Shown: piece by piece, positions 57,126-64,000 of the stretch
Numbering within the stretch: the stretch's first letter is position 1
Layout: each line of letters begins with the position of its first letter
Assembly: GCA_020881915.1 (NCBI GenBank)
Contig: JAJFPB010000001.1
Coordinates: 4,588,001-4,652,000, forward strand
DNA: 64,000 bases
Source of the DNA: Paramyrothecium sp. XJ0827
Taxonomy: Eukaryota; Ascomycota; Sordariomycetes; Hypocreales; Stachybotryaceae
Direction: 5' to 3'
Notes under the pieces: model-generated
What the model was told of the DNA's origin: nothing
Database searches by the model: none
What the model saw: the letters and a program-made list of their open reading frames with translations, nothing else
Made by a program: the position numbers and the translations under genes

Positions 57126-58698
57126 TCAAGGGCTCGTCTTAAATTGCAGGTAGAAGTTGAACTCGAGAGGGAAGGCCGGGTCGGTGACGACAACCTGCTG
57201 CCCGTTCTCCAGCCCCAGATCGGCAAGGGTTTTTGACAGATTAGGGCGGGTCTTCACCTCGAGGCCGGGTGGGAACTGCATGTAGAGCGTCTTGCTCTCG
57301 GCCCTGATGGACGGCTTCTTCAGCTGCGCCTCGGGACGCACCGCGAAGGAATCCAACAGCTCCTGAAGGGTAGCCTTGGGGTCTACCGCCAGCGGTCGGG
57401 CCTGGCGGCCGCAGACCGGGCAGTCGTCCTTCTTTTCGTGCTTGAAGGTGTAGGTGTAGATGCTGTCGTTGCCCGAGTACATCATGTAGTTATTCTCGAA
57501 GCCGAGGCACGGCGCCGCGTTGGTCGCAATCTTGAAGGCTTCATTGCAGCATGCAGCGGCGATGATGGCGTTTGTGGAGGCGATGGCCGGGATGATGTTC
57601 TTGATGGTGCCCTGGGTGAGCGAGTAGGTCACTCCGGGAATGTCGTACTCCTGGGCGCGGGCCAGCGCCTTGTTGAAGAGCCAGGTGACGTGCTCCGGTT
57701 CGTCCTTGTCCAGCTTGGGGAAGGGCTTCTCCTGCTCCCAGGCGATAACGTGGGCCCACTCGATGCAGTGCTCGGGCTGCCGAGGGATAGATGCTATCGT
57801 GCACAGCGGCACGGCAGCGCGCGGGGCGTGCATATCCAGCTGGCACTCTATACACGACGTGATGGAAGGCAGGACGACCCTGGCCTGGCCCTTGAAGCCC
57901 TCGGTGCCGCCGTCGATGAGGGGCTTGATGGCGTCGGGGTCCTCGGCCTCCTCGGCGATGGAGACGAGCATGGCGTTGATCCACCGCCGGGCCTCGATGC
58001 TGTCGAGCCCGCAGACGACGAGCTGGAACTGCTTGTAGAAGTCCTCGTCGAAGTCCTGTATGCGGCCGTTGTGGGCTGTGATGCGGACGCCCTTGACGCG
58101 GTCCTGGACGAACCTGGCGGCGACCTCGGCCTTGAACTTGCCCACGTCTGACTTCCTGAAGAGGAACTGCCGGTTCAGATTTGAAATGTCAATGGTATCT
58201 GTTGAGAGATGTCAGCGAAGCTGAGGAGATGCTCGGAAGGGGTGGTGCAGACCCATGTCGATGACGTGAATGTCCTTGAAGCGCGACATGGCCAGGTTCT
58301 TCAAGATCTCACATCCCAGACCGCCGGCGCCTCTATACACATGGCCACTTGCGTTAGCATGGCTCCAAGTTCAAGGGAAGAGAGGATAGTCGAGCCCACG
58401 AACATTACCCTGAGTTCGGCGAGTGTTAGCTAGGGGGTGTCAACAGACAAACAGCTACATGTCATGCTTCGTCTTACAAGATCTTGAACTTTTCAAACTG
58501 GGCCAGAACTTCTTCATTCGTGGCATCGGGATCGGTGAAGGGCCCAGCATTTCGGCGTATCTGATCTAGATATTTCCTGGGGGGGCCGTCTTGTCAGCCT
58601 GGAGTGTCCGGCGGTCGAACAAGGAGGGTCATCTCGAACCATCGTGCATCCTCGCTGCCAGCAAGGCCGGCTTGGCTCGTTTGGGTGGCAACGCTCAT
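57126..58698 (-). CDS. UBA3: NEDD8-activating enzyme E1 catalytic subunit UBA3
   Basis: Five exons: 58698-58640, 58576-58478, 58409-58404 (6 nt), 58332-58253 and 58198-57126, 438 aa. The start is [20 protein letters not shown], then [13 protein letters not shown]. The ATP-binding loop [14 protein letters not shown] is assembled across three exons, the VI coming from the microexon. [19 protein letters not shown] follows, the E1 adenylation motif. The catalytic Cys (about C214) is in [20 protein letters not shown]. CxxC zinc ligands are CIEC and CPVC. The C-terminal ubiquitin-like fold has [20 protein letters not shown]. Known role: with Ula1/APPBP1 it adenylates NEDD8/Rub1 and passes it to Ubc12, activating cullin-RING ligases. 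Introns 2 and 3 each carry their own GCTAAC branch site. The gene is convergent with RPC40 and divergent from TEL2. Confidence 0.94.
58404..58409 (-). other. predicted 6-nt microexon of UBA3 (GGTAAT)
   Basis: On the minus strand the bases GGTAAT are flanked by ...CTCAG and GTTCGT.... With the phase-2 end of the previous exon (ATC TT) and the A that begins the next one they encode L-V-I, giving ILVIGAGGLG. Each flanking intron has a GCTAAC branch site. Confidence 0.8.
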
Positions 58699-59192
58699 GC
58701 TTCTGAGTCCTCAGTTTATGCTTCGCCTGTGAAAGAAGGTCGGAGTGGGAGGGGATTGGCGCAAGAGAGTTGGTGAGTGACGTGAGAGCTTGGAGGTCAA
58801 GGCAGTTGGTGGAGATGTGCTGTGACTGGAGCGAGGTGAGGTGAGGTGGGATTCGGTGAATCTCGGTGAAGGTGGGGGTTGGCCTTGGGGGGGGCGTTTT
58901 TGGGTTTCTGGTGTCCCGCAGTTCGGTGAAGGGACCCTCTAATTACGGTGGCCTACAGGCAGTTCCTCCATCACCGACAGAGAAACTTATCAAGCACCAA
59001 GCCTGGCTTTTCCTTGGGAGCTGGAACAGTGTCGCCGGTGACATACAAGACTTTGATGAGATCTGCCGTGCAGGTTTCTTCTAACATTTACTTTCCTCAC
59101 AGCAGGAAAATGATGCCTGGCACATCCTGCAACTACACGCTTAGACTTGTGGATTTCCTCTTCAACCAGTAACATAACCGAGACGAGAGATC
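58699..59192. promoter_or_regulatory. divergent promoter region UBA3 / TEL2
   Basis: 494 bp between divergent starts. It contains GGTGAGGTGAGGTG (about 58835-58848), related to the GGTAAGG motif family. No other element was recognised. Confidence 0.4.
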
Positions 59193-62100
59193 ATGGATGA
59201 ACTCTTGACGCCCATCAGCACGACCTACCTCAAAGCCAACAAGGAGGAAGAACCACTCTTCACCGAGGTCAAGACTTCCAAGAAGCCAGAGACGAGCAGG
59301 CCGCCTGCATCAACTCAGATCTCCTCCATCGATGAGGCCCTGGACGTCCTGAAGAGCCAGCCCGACTATCCGGCGCTCCTAGCCGTGCTGCGTTTCCTCA
59401 CACGCCCCGACCAACGGACGGGCCATACCCAACTGCAGAGCCCAGCCCCCAAGAATGCAGCCGTTGTTCACCAGCTGGTGACTGAGATAGCGCCCAACTA
59501 CTGGACCCTGTTGCTGGAAGGCTCGGCCGGCCCAGGCCCTGAAGATGACACTGCAATATCGCGGGACGCGGCGCTTATGCTGCAGTGTTTGCGGAGCCTC
59601 ACGGGCCTGAATGCACTTGTTGCCCAGATCAGAGCCCTCGTTCAGGAGTTCAATCAGAGCGGTTCGACCAAGCGTCCGGACTTGCCGCTAGTCTTAGGCA
59701 TGTTTCTCGACATACTCGCGTCACTGCTCAATGGTGCCAATTCCATTCGTCTCTTATGGAAGGCTTCAACGGCGGCCCTGAGCAGCGCTGCTCTGCAAAA
59801 GACACAGTCTCTGAGTTTGGCGTCCATCCTCACCGGTGGCCGGCTATTGTCTGTCCTGGCCGAGGCCACTACGTATATACCAAAGGACCAGCTTCGCACC
59901 GAGACGCGATGGGTCGCAGACGGCCTTGCCTATACGAAGTGGATCGGGCAAAACCTCGCTTCCTGGGCAAGGTCTTCTTCAACGGACCAGGAGCTGCAGT
60001 TCTCCTCCGAACTGCTTCGCCGCGCGATGTCTTTGGGGTATTCGGGTAAGGTCGTACGCGCCGTCTAGTTGCATTCCGCTCACAGCTTGTAGAAACCTTG
60101 ATTAAAGTACTTATCGATGACTTGCTCCTTTCTAAAGAGTCGGATACCGCTAGCTTCCGCAACATTTGCTTCCATCAATCACAGATCTCAAAAAAGGTTC
60201 TGTACATCTTGTTAGAACATCTATCCCAGCGGTTTCTAGATCGGCTCGCACTTGAGGACGCTGGCCCGAACGCCACAGTCTCCGCAGCTACCGGAGTCAT
60301 ACAGTCGGTGGTAGATTCTGACGAGACGAGGATAGGCCACCTCGTCGAATGGTGCACGAGTGCTTCCGGGGCTGGAATAGGCAATGGCATTGGAGTCCGA
60401 CGAGCAGTGCTGGCGGCTCTCGCGACGAGTCCTGCAACGATTTCAACTGTGCTGGAGAAGAGTTTGGCCCAATTTGGAGATGAGCTTTACATCAAACATG
60501 CTGCTGCTTTACAACAAGAAGGTGCCTGCAACCGTTCTCCTCCCTCTCGGAAGTCTGCTAACCAGGTGTCGTAGCTCACACGCAGCTGCTGCTGCTCAGC
60601 GCCGGTTACGTGCACAGATTATCTCCCATGAAGATGAGGATTCTTCTGAGGTCCGGTACATATCTAAGCACTATTTCAAATCGCATCGCGGCGACACAAG
60701 TTCGAACCCGGTTTTTAGGCATGGTTGTTGGAGAAACCCTCTCCGAACTGGTTGATGGCAAGGAGAAAAAGCTCAATTTCCAAATGGAAGAGTTGGAGAC
60801 CGAAGAAGCACAGTTCCTGAAGAGCCTGGTGCGCGTCAGGGACGACGCTGGGCCTGTAGACCCCATCCAATCAGCAGCATTGCCATCCTCGCTCCCGACC
60901 ATACGATCAGCTACCAAAGCAAAATCCAATCTCGGCAAGGGATCCAAACCCAAGCCCAAACCTGAGCCGAAGATTAGCACCTTGAAGCCGCGCGCCATCA
61001 TTGAGGAGGTAGACACAGATGGCGAGGACGAAGAAGATGAGGATCTGGTTCCATATGCCAAGGGCTCCGATCCAGAAGACTCAGACGACGATGCTACTCT
61101 TGTTCAGCGCAACAAGCTGAAGCCGCCGGTGTACATACGAGACTTGATTGCCTTCCTACGTGATTCCGAAAACTACGACAAGCAGAAACTCGCTCTGCAA
61201 ACCGCGCCTGTTCTGATCCGCAGAAAGGCGAACTTTGGTACCGAAGTCAGCTCTCACGCCGATGAGCTTGCCGGCTTGCTGGTCGGTGTCCAGGACAAAT
61301 TCGAGATAGAGGGCTTCGAGGATCTCAAACGTCAAGGCATGATCGCGCTGGTGGTGGCGCAACCCAAGCTCATGGCACCGTGGTTCGCCCGTACTTTCTT
61401 CGAGGGCGACTATTCCTTGTCGCAGAGAACTTCGGTTCTCGTGACCCTCGGCCTTTCTGCCAGGGAAGTAGCTGGGTTCGAAGCCTCCCAGTACCAGTCT
61501 TCCGCCTCGTTTCCCAGCAAGAGGCTGCCAGAGGAGATGGAGAGGATGTATCTCACCCCCGGCTCACAGCAAGAACGTCGGCCGGCCGATCAGCTCAAGG
61601 CACTGCCCCCAACCGCGCTAGAGACCATAGCAACCAGCATCACATCGTCCTTCCTGGCGCCGCTGGCTGCGAAGGCAGCCGATGCCACCAGTGGGCCTGA
61701 TGCGTTGAAGCTTCAGAGCTTCACAGCTCGCTACAAGTCCACCGTCAAGGATCGGCCGCGCGTTCGAGCAATACCAAACACCACGGCCACACTGCTAGCG
61801 AAACACTTCTTCGCTCCGCTGACGGCCCACTTCCAAGTCGCACTGCGCTCGGCTAAAGCAGTCATCTTGAACCCTGCGCTGCTCGGCATCTACCTGCAGA
61901 CGTTGGGCATCGTCATCCACTCCGCGGGGCCCTCGACCCTGTCGCTGCCGCAGCTGACCTCTGAGCTGTGGAACCTGCTCCTGGGCGTTCGTGTCCATGC
62001 CGCGAGGGACATGAGCTCCCTGAGGGGTTGGCTCGTGGCAATGGCCGCCCTGCTGCAGGTGAACGAGGGAGACATGCGAACGTTGTGCGACACGCAGGGC

Positions 62101-62277
62101 AGGGAGATTGTGGAAACGCGAGAGTGGGTGGGCGGCGTCTTTGAGCGAACCAGGGGCGAGGACGGCGGCGAGGAGAACGACGTGAAAATGCTGGCTGCCG
62201 GCGTGCTGCTCCGGATTGGCGAGGCTATCGAGAAGTACCAGGCCCTTCTGATGGGTGACATGATTGGATTCTCATAG
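59193..62277 (+). CDS. TEL2: telomere length regulator Tel2 (TTT complex)
   Basis: Three exons: 59193-60045, 60093-60521 and 60566-62277, 997 aa. Introns are GTAAGG...GTAG and GTGCCT...CCAG (GCTAAC), both short. The protein is an alpha-helical repeat. The conserved Tel2 C-terminal domain lies at about residues 610-725, with PVYIRDLIAFLRDSENYDKQ, KLALQTAPVLIRRKANFGTE, FEDLKRQGMIALVVAQPKLM and RTSVLVTLGLSAREVAG. An acidic loop (about 575-605, DTDGEDEEDED) precedes it; in yeast and animals the equivalent loop is the CK2-phosphorylated R2TP docking site (inference here). LNPALLGIYLQTLGIVIHSA and LLLGVRVHAARDMSSLRG belong to the C-terminal end. Known role: with Tti1 and Tti2 it stabilises PIKK kinases (TOR, ATM, ATR). 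Confidence 0.94.
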
Positions 62278-62594
62278 CAGCTTTCAAAGCATCTTCATCA
62301 TCAAATATACCTTGAAAAATTTACAACTATTTCATATATTTGGAACATGAGTTTGACTTTGGGGGCTCATATCAATTCTAGGTTTCATCTCTACTGCCAC
62401 GTAACTCGTGCTCTATCAAGGCCACCGCTCCAATGCTCCAACGCCGGGAACCCAAAAGCAATTCTCGTTACCGTCCCAGTCCCGCTGCGAGTACACGGTA
62501 TAAAAGATTTGGGGGGGAGAAGGAACCCCCGAGCAGTAACAAACTACATTTAACAAAAACGGAGGATACCATGTCTATCGCCAATTCATAAATT
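62278..62594. other. intergenic between convergent TEL2 and kinase-like gene
   Basis: 317 bp of facing 3' flanks. No gene was recognised. Confidence 0.5.
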
Positions 62595-64000
62595 TCACAA
62601 CACCTCCCTCAGCGGCTCGACTCGTGCGGCACTGCCGCGGCGCACCGGAAAGTTGGAAATGTGGCTGTTGATGTAGGTCAAGTGCTCGCCGAGGCTCATG
62701 GCCAGCCGGCGGAGCTCCTCCTTGACCTCATCGCTGGATGTCTGCCCCTGCATCACACGCGCCGAGGGAGCGGAGGGGAGCAAGGGTAGAGGATACTCGT
62801 TCTCCGGGGTGGGCTCCGTCAGCATCATCGGCGGCAGCTGGTCCTGGAAGGGCCCCGTGAGCCGATGGCGCGGCGCTGTCGTCTGGTGCGGTGTGAACGG
62901 GACGAACTCCGGGTCCATGTCGGCAAAGTCGCTCAGCGAATAGGGTCGGCTGTCGTCGTAGGAGTGACCGTTTGTAGCGGGAAGCTCCTCGGGGCGGGGG
63001 TCGCCATTCACGGAAACGTCAAAACTGTTGACGAAGTCTGAATCGTCGGACACGTAGATAGAGGGCTCACGGTTGGTCGTGGGGACCATGTACAGTGAGG
63101 CGTGTTTCTCGAGCTCGAACGGGTTGGCCGCGCCCATCTCGGAGCCGCTTACAGAGACCACGTCAGAGTGCGAGGTGGATGGACGAGTGTAGTCTGTTGA
63201 AGTGTCCGCAAAACTCATATCCAAGTCGATGATGCTTCCAACAGAGGTGCGGTTATCGATTGCTAGTGCGTTGGGCACAGTCAGATCATTATGAGCACCT
63301 AGCGGTTGCATGGGCTCGGTTTGTGTATGTAGCAGAGTGGGCCGGCTCGGCTCTGGTGCCAGGTTTTCCTCGTTGAATGGAAACCGGGACATTTCTGGGT
63401 TTGCCGATGCAGGAGGCGGGATGACGGGGAACTTCCAGTCTTGCGTCCGCCTGTGGTTATTTAGGTCGGCAGGGTCGCTCAAGGGTGGGTTCAGGTACGG
63501 CGTGGAATCCCCAAAATCATACTCTGATCCAGACTCCAGTGACGTGCGCGAATCAAGTCTAATCGTATTCATGTCGACGAATTGAGAAAGGTCGCTGCCA
63601 TGAAGGGAGTCGTCAAGATTGATCAGCGACTCGCGCACATCTGAGGACGGTTGCGATTCGTCACGTAGTGGTAGGTCCGAGGTCGGCATTTGGAAGGGCC
63701 GTCCATAATACGCGCGCGAATTGTCTTCGTAGTTGGAGATGGTGTTGGGGTCAAACAGCTTTTCCAAGGGGGCCTTGAGCAGCTGTGGCGGGGGCCCACG
63801 GCGGCGGGATTTCGGCTTCTGTTGGCGAGAATTTTCATCAAACATCTGCTGATCGAAGTCGACGTTTGACCCATAGACATCGAAGACATCTTGGGCGTCT
63901 CCGTTGTTGAATACCTGCTGATCGAAGGCGGCAGTTGTACTGAAGTTCCAGTCGTCGGCAGCCCAGGCGCCGAAGGATATGTCAGACGGCGCTTGGGCGC
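62595..64000 (-). CDS. partial protein, probable C-terminal tail of a germinal-centre (Ste20-like) kinase
   Basis: The frame is open from the right edge of the window to the stop at 62595 (468 visible codons), so the N-terminus lies outside. The visible part is acidic and Ser/Pro-rich, without a folded catalytic domain. FGAWAADDWNFST is near the edge; related W-(D/N)-F motifs follow the kinase domain in fungal Kic1/POD-6/Nak1-type kinases. Further in are LEKLFDPNTISNYEDNSRAY, NHRRTQDWKFPVIPPPASAN and PEMSRFPF. The C-terminus has EVKEELRRLAMSLGEHLTYI, a helical segment, and VRRGSA. The kinase call rests on recalled similarity of these tails and is weak; it could be another disordered protein. 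A repeated FDQQ (63849-63860 and 63918-63929) is in frame. Confidence 0.45.
   Translation of the reverse strand, partial: AQAPSDISFGAWAADDWNFSTTAAFDQQVFNNGDAQDVFDVYGSNVDFDQQMFDENSRQQKPKSRRRGPPPQLLKAPLEKLFDPNTISNYEDNSRAYYGRPFQMPTSDLPLRDESQPSSDVRESLINLDDSLHGSDLSQFVDMNTIRLDSRTSLESGSEYDFGDSTPYLNPPLSDPADLNNHRRTQDWKFPVIPPPASANPEMSRFPFNEENLAPEPSRPTLLHTQTEPMQPLGAHNDLTVPNALAIDNRTSVGSIIDLDMSFADTSTDYTRPSTSHSDVVSVSGSEMGAANPFELEKHASLYMVPTTNREPSIYVSDDSDFVNSFDVSVNGDPRPEELPATNGHSYDDSRPYSLSDFADMDPEFVPFTPHQTTAPRHRLTGPFQDQLPPMMLTEPTPENEYPLPLLPSAPSARVMQGQTSSDEVKEELRRLAMSLGEHLTYINSHISNFPVRRGSAARVEPLREVL

Noticed and set aside
57438..58151. 237-codon plus-strand frame
   Set aside because: Antisense to the last UBA3 exon; low-complexity Val/Gly/Leu/Asp.
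9980..62277. Idea that USP, PUP1, UBA3 and the F-box-like gene form a ubiquitin-pathway gene cluster
   Set aside because: They are spread over 50 kb among unrelated housekeeping genes, with no shared orientation or motif specific to them.
1..64000. tRNA, 5S rRNA, CRISPR or phage-like features
   Set aside because: I looked for conserved tRNA boxes (GGTTCGA-type), a 5S-like sequence and regular repeat-spacer arrays and found none. The GTTCGAACC-like string near 60700 is inside TEL2 coding sequence.

Overview
This window is nuclear DNA of a filamentous ascomycete (Pezizomycotina, most likely a Sordariomycete). The evidence is split genes with short introns of about 50-70 nt, GT...AG borders with GTNNGT-type donors and GCTAAC/CTGAC branch points, and a set of conserved eukaryotic proteins of fungal type. 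There is no operon, CRISPR array, phage or plasmid. I rebuilt exon structures by hand from reading frames, splice signals and protein-family knowledge. In every multi-exon model the exon lengths sum to a whole number of codons.

Layout, left to right. 1-9.98 kb: an inner-kinetochore CENP-H-like gene (minus) back to back with ATG11 (plus), then an F-box-like orphan. 9.98-14.8 kb: a membrane-anchored USP deubiquitinase and a Golgi-type GT31-like glycosyltransferase. 14.8-20.1 kb: 5.3 kb without a supportable gene, rich in short tandem repeats. 20.1-24.7 kb: a Zn2Cys6 transcription factor and a GNAT acetyltransferase. 25.3-33 kb: mitochondrial functions (complex I 49-kDa subunit, COQ6, ATP synthase subunit 4), with the inner-nuclear-membrane protein SRC1/HEH1 between them. 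33.3-42.8 kb: NOC4 (ribosome biogenesis), a CorA/MNR2 Mg2+ transporter, RNA15 (mRNA 3' end formation) and ERV46 (ER-Golgi cargo receptor). 42.8-45.9 kb: gene-poor. 45.9-64 kb: a Nif1/DSF2-like Sel1-repeat protein, proteasome beta2 (PUP1), nucleoporin NUP159, RNA polymerase I/III subunit RPC40, NEDD8 E1 UBA3, TEL2, and the C-terminal part of a probable germinal-centre-type kinase that runs off the right edge.

The genes are housekeeping. They are often arranged as divergent pairs sharing one promoter region (CENP-H/ATG11, COQ6/SRC1, ATP4/NOC4, RNA15/ERV46, PUP1/NUP159, UBA3/TEL2) and convergent pairs. I see no secondary-metabolite cluster, effector island, toxin or intact mobile element, and no obvious undescribed multi-gene system. 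The most interesting signals are small. They are a predicted 6-nt microexon that completes the nucleotide-binding loop of UBA3, possible frame-changing alternative splicing of SRC1/HEH1 that would remove its second membrane segment, tandem splice acceptors in RNA15 of which one gives an immediate stop, a dispersed intergenic AAGGTACCTT-type palindrome family (including a perfect 20-bp palindrome in the COQ6/SRC1 promoter), and two AT-rich islets that may be repeat relics.
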